Shown in pieces: positions 6,159 through 14,335 of a DNA stretch of 14,335 bases; positions within the stretch are counted from its first letter, which is position 1, and each line of letters starts with the position of its first letter. The stretch is from JANRKG01 sp033763635 (lineage in GTDB: Bacteria > Cyanobacteriota > Cyanobacteriia > GCF-001939115), in the NCBI GenBank assembly GCA_033763635.1, contig JANRKG010000003.1:1-14335 (forward strand), written 5' to 3'. Made by a program: the position numbers and the translations under genes. The notes beneath the pieces are model-generated. The model had not been told where the DNA came from. It did no database searches and was given only the letters and a program-made list of their open reading frames with translations.

Positions 6159-9100
6159 ATGCGTTGGTTCAAAGAAGGGATTCGCAAACATTCCCAGTCT
6201 CAGGGATTTCAAAAAAAAGAACGAGTGACAAAAAAGCGACGACACACGTTTATTCTGGAATCAATTCTCACGCCTAGTGTGATCGGTGAAGGAACTGATC
6301 GCACCCCTGATCTGGGTTTGTTGAGTGGGTCACTTCTAACAACATCGAGATCTACGCTATCTTCTTCTTTTCCAACTCCAAGTGGTTTGGGAACAGAAGC
6401 CCTCAATCTGTTAAATCTCAGTAACTTCCAAACAACACCAGATTTCACAGTTCAGGCTTCCGCTGATCTGACTGTCTCTTCTGCATTGACCCTCAATGAT
6501 CTGGTTCTGTGCCCAATCGATTTTGCAACGTCTCCCGCTTCCTCCGTTGGTTCTGGCTTCCCTTCCCTCCCTCCCCTCACGGGCGGAACACTGCCCCCCT
6601 TTCCCAACCCGATCGAACTACCTGTCATTCCCCCTCCCAGTGCAACCCCACCCCAGCCTAAGCAACCCGACACGAGCACAGTCAAGAAACTGAACCAGAT
6701 ATTAACCCAAGTTGCCACTCAACTGGAAAGTCAATTACAGGATCTTTCAACATTCTTAAATCGTGAAAGTGGGCAGGCTGCATTGGAAACGATCGTCACT
6801 TTGATTGATCAAAATCCCGAACTCTTAAACGTTCTGACGCAACCCGAAACCCTTACCAATTTGGGCATGGGTCAGGCTGGTTTGAATTTACTTCATCAAG
6901 TTCTCACTAGCCCAGAGATTGCGGCTGATTTGGGTCTGTCCACTTCCTTGAAGGATGTACTCAAGGGTGCCAATTCAGAGGATTGGCATCGTCAACTGAT
7001 CAATAGTGCAGCCGTCTCTGATCTGCTGACTCCCGACGCGATTCAACCTGCGATCGGATTCCTCGACTTTACGGCTGGCGACCATACAAATCAGGTGACA
7101 CAAGTCTTTCAATCTATCAATGATCAGGCCAATTATCAGGTTCTTCCGGTTAGTCAAGGCAACTGGGCAGAAAGGTTAATTCAGTTGGTTCATGACTTCA
7201 AAGCACAGGGGCAGACTCATGGAATTGTAAACCTGAGTTTTGACCTGGCCCAAGTCGATGCCGAGGGTAAAATCACAACTCGCTATGAATTAACGCCCCT
7301 AGAGCAGGTTGCGATTCGGTATGCACAGGCGAATAACGTTCTGCTTGTGGTTGCAGCAGGGAATACCGGAGATCGACTTTCAGCCCTGGGATCTGCTGCC
7401 CAGAAGTTTGACAATATTATTACGGTGGGAGCGATCGATCGCTGGAATCAGCCAACCGATTACACTTCACGAGGGGATGGATTGACCCTGGTGGCGCCCG
7501 GTGGGCAATTTGAAACTGATCCGGATGCATTTGTCGGAACTTCCCGCGCCGCAGCCTATGTAACAGGGGCGGCATCCCTGGCCTGGGCCGCAAATCCTGA
7601 TTTGAGTTATCAGCAAATCAGGGAAATTTTAATGGCAACCGCAGGAGATTTGGGTAAACCGGGATGGGATCGCGAGACGGGAGCGGGCGTGTTAGATGTG
7701 ACAGAAGCCGTGTTAACTGCGAGATTTACCCAACCTACCACTACCATCCCCTTAAATCCAGTCAATCTCACGGCCTTTAGTGGGGTCAACCGGGTTAATC
7801 CCCTGGAACGGGCCGCTTCTGCTGCCACCCAACAGGCGATCGACCAGTTATTTGACACCCAACAAAGTCTGGTAGATCAGTGGCAACTGCTGACCCTGCT
7901 TGGGAATTCGGCCCTCACATTGGAGGATTTGCAAGCGCTGGTGGCACAAAACCAGACGCAAGGGCTGGACACTTATCAGCAAGTGAGTACCCAGGCTACA
8001 ATTTCTCGATCGCAAGCCCAACTGTCTGCCGAAGCACTTGGACTGGCAACGCAACACTATCAAATTGAGCAGGAGCGATTGCAATCTTTGCAAACTCGTC
8101 AACAAACCTTGCTTGCAACGCTAGCGGAATTACAACAACAAAAAACAGAACTGGAGCGAAACAATCCTCAACAACTGGCGGCGATCGAACAGGCTATTCT
8201 CCAGATGCAACAAGAACTGGCAACGGTTCAGGAGAAGTTGAAGTACCAACTGGTTGACCCCAAAACACTGATGGGTAACCCCGATTCCATCCGGCAAGAA
8301 GCGCAGCAAAAACAAGGATTGGCCCAAACCTATCAACAAAATGCAGTCATTGCCACCGCAACCCAAAAGGACTATCAAACCCAGGCCCAGGGATACCGAG
8401 TGGCGCAACAGCGCTATCAATCATTGGCGGCTCAGTATCAGCCCCAACCGTCGCGGCCCTGGAAGCGGTCTCGCCCTGATCCAAGACGGGAAGCCCTGCG
8501 AAGACAGTACGAACAACAGGCCCAGGCTGCTGCTCAACGGGCATCTCTGCTAGAAGCTCAAGCCCAAATGGCAGGCAATGATCAGCGGATTTTGGGGCAA
8601 CTGAGCAATCAACTCTCTCAACAAATTCCTTTTCTCGAACAACATGCCAACTTTGTTGAATCACAACAAGCAACGCTTGCCACGCTTACAGGCAAACCAG
8701 AGGATGGAAATACGCTGCTAGCAACCCTGCGCGATCGAGTCACGCAACAACAACAAATCACAGCCCAATACTGGCGCGAGGCAGAACTGGCAGAACAGTG
8801 GCGAAAACAAAATCAGGATTTAGCGAACCGCCACCAATCCCTTTATCAGCGGTGGGAAGTGGTGGGCCAACAAACATCGAGGGGGCGATCGGGTAGACGG
8901 TCTTCCACCCCGATCTATGGTTGGCGATATTACCCTGAGTACAAACCCCTGCGCGATCAGGCCCAACAACAGGCGAATCAGGCAGAAGCGCAGCGGAAAG
9001 TCCTGGAACAATGGGCGCGGCAATCCCAACAACAGTTAGATGCCCTAACGCAACACCTCAAAATGTTGGAACAAAGGGTGCAGGATTGGCCTGAGTTGAA

Positions 9101-12100
9101 GCGGGGCATTACCTACGAGATCGCAGCAAATCTGTTGCAGTTACAGGCAAATCAGGATTTATTAAACTTACAAACGCCCCTTCAGCGGCAACAACTCGAA
9201 AATCTGACCTTACAAATTACCCAAAACCAGGCAGAACTTGACCAGTTAACTATCCAGCAACTACCCGGACAACAGCAAACCGTTGCCAATTTGCAACAAC
9301 AGTTAACGACTGCTCAAACGGCAACAATGGCAACCCAGGCAACTTGGAGGGAAGCTCAACGCCAACTACAAACCTTTCTGGAAACCTCCGGCTATCTTCT
9401 GCCCTATCGGGAACGGCAACGGGTAATTCAGAACAATCGACAGGCGATCGAAACGGAACTGCTCAACACTCAACAAACACTTCTAAAGCTGACCCAGCAG
9501 ATTTCCCAAACTCCAGATCCCAGCTTACAACAGCAACAACAACAGATTAGATCCTATCTCAAGCAATTAGAACAGGACTTAGCCTGGGTGAAGTTGCAAC
9601 AAGATCAACTCAATCTAGCAGCACCCGATTCTCCCCAACGGCTGACGATCGCCAATCTCTTCAAGCAATTGGAGGAACGACAACAGACAAATCCTGTCAC
9701 AAATACGCTGCCCCTCCCCCAATGGACAAATTTCTTGAGGTCACGGGAAACCAGCCATTCCGATTTGCTGCTCGGCTTTGATAGTTTGAGCGATCGGCTG
9801 AATCAAGCGAAAACAGAACAGACTGCATTACAGACCATTGCCCAGCGATTAGAAACGGAATATCGAAATTTGGGGCTAGCGAAAACGGATTTAGAAAATC
9901 GGATCGCAGTCCAGCAGCAAAGGGGTGCAGCAGGTTCCCCATTACTCGCACAACTCCAACAACAGTTACAGCAACAGAACGCTAAACTCGCAGATAAATA
10001 TCGTGAAATTGAGCTGACAGAGCAGTATCAAAAGCAGGTTCAAGATGAAGTGATTCGTCTCCAGGGTCGGCAGGATTTGCTGAAACAGGCCGAGCGCCTG
10101 GAACAACAATACCAGGCCCAGACAACTCAGTGGAATCAGGCTGTTCAGAATCAAGTGAATGCGATTAATTCCCTGCTAGCAACCCGGCAAGGGAATCAGA
10201 CAGAGCGGGATCATCTCCTGGCGCAACAGACGGCCCTCAATCAAATACAAACTGAGTTGACCGCTGCCCAAACCCGACAGGCAACCCTGGAAAAGGAGAC
10301 TGTCGATCGTCAACGGGCATTGGATCTTGCAAATCTACAATTGAACAATCGTCAATTGCAATTGCAAAGACTCATTGCCCAGGATGCTCCTCTGGCAAGT
10401 GCTGAAACTTACTATTACAATCTCGCTCAACAGTATCGGGCGCAGATTTGGTCCTGGAATGGGCAGAATTATGTATACAATGCAAGTCAGGCCCAGGCGT
10501 ATCGAGTTGCGCTACAAAATGCGTCCCTATTAGCGGATGAACGCAATAAAGTTTCCCAACAGCGACAGACGACCCAACAGCAAATCACAACCCTACAGCA
10601 GCAACTTCCCACGGTAACAACAGACTTGACAACAAAACAAGCTGAGTTAGTGGGTGTACAGAAAGAGGTCAGTACCCTACTCAGTCAAGCGGTTCAACGA
10701 CAACAATCGATCGCCTCCCTCAACCAAACCCTGCAACCTTCGCGTCAGCAGGAACAGACCCAAACTCAGACATTCCAAACCGCCGCCACGGAAGCCCAGC
10801 GGATCGGGGCAGATCTGGCTCAAAAGACAGAGGAACAGCGGATTGCGTTAGAACGGTTACTCAGTTTTGGAGTACTGGCTTCAGAATCCGATCTAGATTT
10901 CTTTCCAACACAAGTGGAACCCCAGGTGCGATCGTTTATTGATCAGATTCGCACGCGCAACGGAGCCTTACAACAGCAGGCCGATCGCCTGGGTCAATTG
11001 TTGACCGGATGGCAACAAGATATGAATGCCGCTTCCGATCCGGTCAGTCGTCAAGCGCTGCAATCCCTGATTGCCAAAACCCAGACCCAGCAAGTGATAT
11101 TGGCAAATCAGCAACAACAGAATGGGGCGATCGTCACCCAATTAGAAACACGTTTGCAGCAAATCCTCACAACCCTACCCCATCTCCGACAACAACAGGA
11201 ACTCAAGATTCGCCAGGAACTCCAGAGTAATGGGGTGCGATTGGCAGCGTTGGAGTCCCAACTGCAAACGGAAAAAGTAGCAGACGCAGCCCTCAAGGCG
11301 AATACTGTCCTGGGATATGCCCAACTCAATGATCGCGTTCAGCAAGATATTCAAAATGCGGTTCAGGGCTGGACAAACACCCTTCTACAAGGACACCAGC
11401 AAACGAAAGAATTGGGTGACCAACAACGATCCCTTTCCCAATCGGTGGATCATTTGCTGGTGTACATTGAAGACAACCTGGCAAATCCTTTCAGCCAGTA
11501 TCAACGCAGCCGATCAAACCTGCAAGATGATCTGAATACCCTCGGTGTGATCGCGCCCCGGCAGGATGAACTTCAGGAAACCGTAACCCTGGTGCAACAG
11601 GACATTGAACAGATCAAACTCTGGATTGCTCAGGATGCCCAGTTGTGGCAGGAAATCGCACCGATCGCAACGCGCTATGGGGCAGAATCCCAGGAATTGC
11701 AGGTTTATCAACAACGCTACCAGTCTTACCGATCACAGGATCAAGCCCTCGCGAATCAATACGAGCAGGAACGGCAACGACAACAGGCCGCAGCAAATTC
11801 TTGGAACTCACAGGTCAATAGCTGGGGCATTACGGGATGGACGGGTGGAAAACGCAGCCGACCCATCTACGGGTGGATTTATAACCCCCAGGCCGCAGCA
11901 AATCGGAATGCGGCCCAGGCAGCAGCAAATGCAGCACAGCAACGGCGGGATGCAGCGCTCAAGTTTCCCCAGGCAAATGCCTACCGTCAATCGGCTCTCG
12001 ATCAGGGATTGATGAATAATGGAACGGCGATCGATCTTCTTCAAGAAGAAGCACAATCTCAGCAAGCCCGCTATCAGCAGCAAATCAATGCCCTGAAAGC

Positions 12101-14335
12101 CACTCAAGATCAGGCAGATGCCCAAAAAGCAGCGACGTTGGCTCAGGCGGATTGGTACGAAAAACAGGCTGCTTATCACTGGGAACACAGCCGCAAACAA
12201 GGCCCGACCTGGAAGGAGTACCGGGAAACCTGGCGACGGAGATGGACGGGACGCAAGAAGAAAGTCACGGTAGAACTGATTCATGTGGATCACCACTGGA
12301 TTTTATGGGATACCTATGTAAAATACGCTGCCCAATTGCGGGGGCAATCTGTTACAGCCCTTAAAGATTCCCGTGAAGCAACAGCAGCGAAGGATCGGCT
12401 CACACCCTTAGCAGAACAGTGGGTGAATACAGGCAATGCAGCGAACGAAGCGGAAGCTGCGATCGATGCATCCCGTAATGTGGTGGATGCGCTACGGGCT
12501 GCCAGGGAATCGATGCCTGCGATCAAAGAGCAGTTGAAAATTCTTGAAGACCTGTTACCCGACCTGCAACAAGAACTGACAGAAGCCCGTCAGGAAACTG
12601 CGAATTACACAAATCAAGTACAAGTAGGTTGGGATGTCTACAACGCAAGCCGTCCTACCTATCAACAGACACTCCAAACGGTTCTGGAACGACAAGGAGA
12701 AATTAATCGTCAATCCCAAATTTTGCAACAAGAACTGATTGACGCAGAACGATGGGTGGAACAACAAAGTGTAGGATTGCGGACGGAAATCGAGCAGGCT
12801 CAGGCGTTACGATCGCAACTTCAAACCCAGCAACAAGCCTTCCAAACCCAATTGGCTAGCGCAACGGGAAACCACCGGGCTGATTTAGAAACCAAACAAG
12901 CCCAACTCACCCAAGCCCTGTCTCGCCTGGAGAATAAGGCCACTGTTCTCGCTGCACAGCAAACGGCCCTCACCCAAAAACGCACGATGCTGACAGCGCA
13001 GAATGAGGTAATTCTGGCGGAACAACGATTAGTGGAAGCGTTTCTCTCCAGTCCTGCCCAGGGAACAGATGCATTACAGCAACAGCTTCAGGATGCCCGT
13101 ACCGCTCTGGCAGAGGCTCAACGGTTGGCGGAACAGGCAGAGGCTAGCAGTCAACTACTCACAGGTTCGATGCAGGATTTGCAGACCACGTTGATTGCCC
13201 AACGAGATGAGCAGATTCGTAATAGCAAGGCACAGCAAGCGGTTCTCAAGCAATTACTGAGTGCAACCGAACTCAGTGCCAACTATGCATTGCAAGCGGC
13301 CCAGAAGCAACGGGAAGTCAATGATCTGGAACTGCAAATTCTCACCCGTTTGCAACAGGCGGCGGCGGCTGGTTTTCAGGAGGCCAAGTACCTGTTAGAT
13401 GTGGCAACCCGCAATGACATCGCAACCGCTGCCGAACTCTATTACCGGGACTATCACGATATCGCCAGCGATCGAGGTGGGAAATGTGCGGGAGGGGTTG
13501 CCCGTCCAGAGGATCGCATCCTAGCCGATCGCTACTACCGGGAAATGTTGACCCAACGGGAACTTCAACGACGGGCACAGGAGCAAGCAAACCAGTTCCG
13601 TAAGGTCAAAGAAAAGGCCCAGGCTCAATCTCAGACACTCCAAACTCAGCAAGCCGATGCTGCAAAGGAACTCGATCGCGTCAATGCTCTGTTAGCTCAA
13701 ACCCAGGCCGAACGGGAACAAAAACAGCAAGAGTTAGCGGTGGCGCAGGCCCGATTGGATGGCATTTCTCGCTTACATCAGCAGACGGAACAACTGTATG
13801 TTCAGATGTTGAGTTTAGAAAAGCTGAACCTGGCTCAAGCACAATTAGAGCAACAGATCGCCACCCGTCGCCAGAGTGAGATTGAACAGGCCGTGTTCGA
13901 TCGTATCCAACGAGAAAACCTGGAATTAGAACGGCAACGGCTAGAAACCCAGGCCCGGATTGAACAACTGCGCCAATTCCAAACGGAAGAGGAGTTGCGA
14001 ACCACTTTGAATCAGGTCCGAGGCGATCTGGGAATGGCAACCCTGAACGGCAACCCAGACGTGAACCAGTGGCAAACCCAACTCGCAGCTTTATTAGCTG
14101 GCTTACAAACCCTGAATAACCAGAAATTTGCTTTCTCAGATAACATGAAAGCGTTGCTGGCAGAAGTGCAGGGAGATATCCAGGCAGCGTTGCAAGGGAA
14201 GGAAGCCAACACGATTCAAGAAAACCTGCTCAAAACGGCTGCTGGGTTGATCGGTCAGGCGGAGCAATACCAAACCGAATTGATAGCGAATTTTGACCTG
14301 CTGTTTCATGTTCTCGAGTATACCCGAAACTCACC
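6159..14335 (+). CDS. Giant S8 (subtilisin-like) peptidase with very long coiled coil, 3' incomplete
   Basis: One frame runs from the ATG at 6159 (GGGAA at 6149-6153 as a modest RBS) to the right edge without a stop: at least 2,725 residues. Residues 1-35 are strongly basic with no hydrophobic signal peptide. Residues 36-180 are Ser/Thr/Leu- then Pro-rich. Residues about 290-525 form an S8 peptidase domain: D303 and H309 in the FLDFTAGDHTNQV stretch, oxyanion N402 in VVAAGN, and S462 in VGTSRAAAYVTGAASLAWA. From about 550 onward the chain is Gln/Leu/Ala-rich predicted coiled coil, broken by aromatic and basic inserts. I see only two cysteines (118 and 2443). With no signal peptide, export by a type I route with a C-terminal signal beyond the window would fit many giant cyanobacterial surface proteins; this is inference. 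An intracellular filament or scaffold is the alternative. It diverges from the M50 gene. The coding sequence is rich in CAA and CAG codons. Confidence 0.93.
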   Translation, partial: MRWFKEGIRKHSQSQGFQKKERVTKKRRHTFILESILTPSVIGEGTDRTPDLGLLSGSLLTTSRSTLSSSFPTPSGLGTEALNLLNLSNFQTTPDFTVQASADLTVSSALTLNDLVLCPIDFATSPASSVGSGFPSLPPLTGGTLPPFPNPIELPVIPPPSATPPQPKQPDTSTVKKLNQILTQVATQLESQLQDLSTFLNRESGQAALETIVTLIDQNPELLNVLTQPETLTNLGMGQAGLNLLHQVLTSPEIAADLGLSTSLKDVLKGANSEDWHRQLINSAAVSDLLTPDAIQPAIGFLDFTAGDHTNQVTQVFQSINDQANYQVLPVSQGNWAERLIQLVHDFKAQGQTHGIVNLSFDLAQVDAEGKITTRYELTPLEQVAIRYAQANNVLLVVAAGNTGDRLSALGSAAQKFDNIITVGAIDRWNQPTDYTSRGDGLTLVAPGGQFETDPDAFVGTSRAAAYVTGAASLAWAANPDLSYQQIREILMATAGDLGKPGWDRETGAGVLDVTEAVLTARFTQPTTTIPLNPVNLTAFSGVNRVNPLERAASAATQQAIDQLFDTQQSLVDQWQLLTLLGNSALTLEDLQALVAQNQTQGLDTYQQVSTQATISRSQAQLSAEALGLATQHYQIEQERLQSLQTRQQTLLATLAELQQQKTELERNNPQQLAAIEQAILQMQQELATVQEKLKYQLVDPKTLMGNPDSIRQEAQQKQGLAQTYQQNAVIATATQKDYQTQAQGYRVAQQRYQSLAAQYQPQPSRPWKRSRPDPRREALRRQYEQQAQAAAQRASLLEAQAQMAGNDQRILGQLSNQLSQQIPFLEQHANFVESQQATLATLTGKPEDGNTLLATLRDRVTQQQQITAQYWREAELAEQWRKQNQDLANRHQSLYQRWEVVGQQTSRGRSGRRSSTPIYGWRYYPEYKPLRDQAQQQANQAEAQRKVLEQWARQSQQQLDALTQHLKMLEQRVQDWPELKRGITYEIAANLLQLQANQDLLNLQTPLQRQQLENLTLQITQNQAELDQLTIQQLPGQQQTVANLQQQLTTAQTATMATQATWREAQRQLQTFLETSGYLLPYRERQRVIQNNRQAIETELLNTQQTLLKLTQQISQTPDPSLQQQQQQIRSYLKQLEQDLAWVKLQQDQLNLAAPDSPQRLTIANLFKQLEERQQTNPVTNTLPLPQWTNFLRSRETSHSDLLLGFDSLSDRLNQAKTEQTALQTIAQRLETEYRNLGLAKTDLENRIAVQQQRGAAGSPLLAQLQQQLQQQNAKLADKYREIELTEQYQKQVQDEVIRLQGRQDLLKQAERLEQQYQAQTTQWNQAVQNQVNAINSLLATRQGNQTERDHLLAQQTALNQIQTELTAAQTRQATLEKETVDRQRALDLANLQLNNRQLQLQRLIAQDAPLASAETYYYNLAQQYRAQIWSWNGQNYVYNASQAQAYRVALQNASLLADERNKVSQQRQTTQQQITTLQQQLPTVTTDLTTKQAELVGVQKEVSTLLSQAVQRQQSIASLNQTLQPSRQQEQTQTQTFQTAATEAQRIGADLAQKTEEQRIALERLLSFGVLASESDLDFFPTQVEPQVRSFIDQIRTRNGALQQQADRLGQLLTGWQQDMNAASDPVSRQALQSLIAKTQTQQVILANQQQQNGAIVTQLETRLQQILTTLPHLRQQQELKIRQELQSNGVRLAALESQLQTEKVADAALKANTVLGYAQLNDRVQQDIQNAVQGWTNTLLQGHQQTKELGDQQRSLSQSVDHLLVYIEDNLANPFSQYQRSRSNLQDDLNTLGVIAPRQDELQETVTLVQQDIEQIKLWIAQDAQLWQEIAPIATRYGAESQELQVYQQRYQSYRSQDQALANQYEQERQRQQAAANSWNSQVNSWGITGWTGGKRSRPIYGWIYNPQAAANRNAAQAAANAAQQRRDAALKFPQANAYRQSALDQGLMNNGTAIDLLQEEAQSQQARYQQQINALKATQDQADAQKAATLAQADWYEKQAAYHWEHSRKQGPTWKEYRETWRRRWTGRKKKVTVELIHVDHHWILWDTYVKYAAQLRGQSVTALKDSREATAAKDRLTPLAEQWVNTGNAANEAEAAIDASRNVVDALRAARESMPAIKEQLKILEDLLPDLQQELTEARQETANYTNQVQVGWDVYNASRPTYQQTLQTVLERQGEINRQSQILQQELIDAERWVEQQSVGLRTEIEQAQALRSQLQTQQQAFQTQLASATGNHRADLETKQAQLTQALSRLENKATVLAAQQTALTQKRTMLTAQNEVILAEQRLVEAFLSSPAQGTDALQQQLQDARTALAEAQRLAEQAEASSQLLTGSMQDLQTTLIAQRDEQIRNSKAQQAVLKQLLSATELSANYALQAAQKQREVNDLELQILTRLQQAAAAGFQEAKYLLDVATRNDIATAAELYYRDYHDIASDRGGKCAGGVARPEDRILADRYYREMLTQRELQRRAQEQANQFRKVKEKAQAQSQTLQTQQADAAKELDRVNALLAQTQAEREQKQQELAVAQARLDGISRLHQQTEQLYVQMLSLEKLNLAQAQLEQQIATRRQSEIEQAVFDRIQRENLELERQRLETQARIEQLRQFQTEEELRTTLNQVRGDLGMATLNGNPDVNQWQTQLAALLAGLQTLNNQKFAFSDNMKALLAEVQGDIQAALQGKEANTIQENLLKTAAGLIGQAEQYQTELIANFDLLFHVLEYTRNS
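7027..7731 (+). other. S8 peptidase domain within the giant protein
   Basis: This is the subtilase domain, about residues 290-525. The order Asp, His, Asn, Ser is as in family S8, and the GTS of the catalytic Ser is intact. AAP after the Ser reads AAA. The Asp and His are only 6 residues apart, instead of the 30 or more in subtilisin. The end LSYQQIREILMATA followed by GAGVLDVTEAV is typical of the C-terminal part of the fold. Confidence 0.85.
8406..8477 (+). repeat. Coiled-coil insert 1 (QQRYQS...KRSRP), first copy
   Basis: Residues 750-773 hold QQRYQS and, after a Pro-rich turn, WKRSRP. The same two motifs in the same order recur at residues 1851-1902. This looks like the turn of a helical hairpin and one half of a diverged internal duplication. 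Confidence 0.55.
8769..8945 (+). repeat. Coiled-coil insert 2 with PIYGW motif
   Basis: An aromatic-bearing helix begins with YW (871-872) and another Trp follows a few residues later. The insert then has a Gly/Arg/Ser loop (about 904-917), PIYGW at 918-922 and RYYPEYKP. PIYGW recurs once, at 1902-1906. Confidence 0.55.
10401..10481 (+). repeat. Coiled-coil insert 3 (AETYYY, WSWNG)
   Basis: Residues 1415-1441 read AETYYYNLAQQY and then WSWNGQNYVYN before coiled coil resumes. The AExYY pattern reappears at about residue 2425, placed like a counterpart of this insert in the second half of the protein. Confidence 0.5.
11709..11903 (+). repeat. Coiled-coil insert 4 (QQRYQS, KRSRPIYGW)
   Basis: This is the second copy of the QQRYQS (1851-1856) and KRSRP (1898-1902) pair, here running directly into PIYGW (1902-1906). 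A 15-bp direct DNA repeat (caggccgcagcaaat at 11784-11798 and 11889-11903, in frame) frames the loop and encodes AAAN on both sides. Confidence 0.55.
12153..12320 (+). repeat. Coiled-coil insert 5, Trp/Arg/His-rich
   Basis: The insert opens with WYEKQ (W1999) and has several Trp residues and an RRRWTGRKKK basic patch. A beta-like stretch VTVELIHVDHHWILWDTY follows, with H2042, D2044, H2045 and H2046. By position and its opening aromatic pair it corresponds to insert 2. The His/Asp cluster could bind metal, but no known site is recognisable. Confidence 0.45.
13428..13560 (+). repeat. Coiled-coil insert 6 with lone cysteine
   Basis: AAELYYRDYHD (about 2424-2434) leads into a flexible GGKCAGG loop with C2443, then ARPEDRILADRYYREM before coiled coil resumes. 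It corresponds by order and the AExYY pattern to insert 3. It is the only Cys seen after residue 118. Confidence 0.45.

Noticed and set aside
8347..8673. 108-residue minus-strand open frame
   Set aside because: It is a shadow of the giant gene with no RBS or recognisable motif.
9523..9546. CAA/CAG repeat tracts that look like a microsatellite
   Set aside because: They encode short poly-Gln in frame, part of the general Gln-rich coiled-coil composition; units are not uniform.
11808..12296. 162-residue open frame on the minus strand inside the giant gene
   Set aside because: It is antisense to an intact coiled-coil coding frame, has Leu/Cys/Ile-rich shadow composition from complementing CAA/CAG-rich codons, and matches no domain.
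12282..12299. HVDHH in insert 5 as a possible zinc protease or nuclease site
   Set aside because: It does not match HExxH or any known catalytic motif, and no supporting ligands are recognisable nearby.
1..14335. tRNA, rRNA, CRISPR array or insertion sequence
   Set aside because: I found no cloverleaf-like sequence, no regularly spaced direct repeats with spacers, and no transposase-like frame with terminal inverted repeats.

Overview
The window looks like chromosomal DNA from a filamentous, Leptolyngbya- or Oscillatoria-type cyanobacterium. The evidence is full HIP1 octamers (GCGATCGC at 2188-2195, 2985-2992 and 4391-4398), many partial CGATCG sites, and typically cyanobacterial families: a DUF1816 protein, a short CPCC zinc-ribbon protein and a single-domain fasciclin protein. 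I see no tRNA, rRNA, CRISPR array or insertion sequence.

Region 1 (1-2714, plus strand) holds four genes: the 3' part of a secreted fasciclin-domain protein closed by a perfect 12-bp hairpin, a small DUF1816 protein, a 70-residue zinc-ribbon protein, and a cobalamin-binding radical SAM enzyme of the HpnP-like, DUF4070-containing type.

Region 2 (2715-5433) is read from the minus strand. In transcription order it holds a polytopic M50 zinc metalloprotease-like membrane protein with two PqqD-like N-terminal segments, then 41 bp later a small protein with a signal peptide and a PEP-CTERM-like tail, then a stand-alone MCP signalling domain with its own ribosome binding site. Region 1 and region 2 converge at 2715-2851, where two hairpins lie.

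Region 3 (5434-6158) is a long AT-rich divergent intergenic region. It contains a 14-bp perfect palindrome and several inverted repeats.

Region 4 (6159 to the right edge) is one uninterrupted reading frame of at least 2,725 residues that runs out of the window. It has a basic N-terminus, a proline-rich linker, a subtilisin-like (S8) domain with Asp, His, Asn and Ser in place, and then more than 2,100 residues of glutamine-rich predicted coiled coil. The coiled coil is interrupted by about six aromatic, basic or glycine-rich inserts. These inserts occur in the same order twice, at offsets of about 1,010-1,130 residues, which points to an ancient internal duplication.

The most interesting part is the divergent pair: the M50/PqqD protein with its small sortable partner on one side, and the giant protease-coiled-coil protein on the other. 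A surface or secretion system with proteolytic maturation is a reasonable hypothesis, but it rests on gene order and domain content only.
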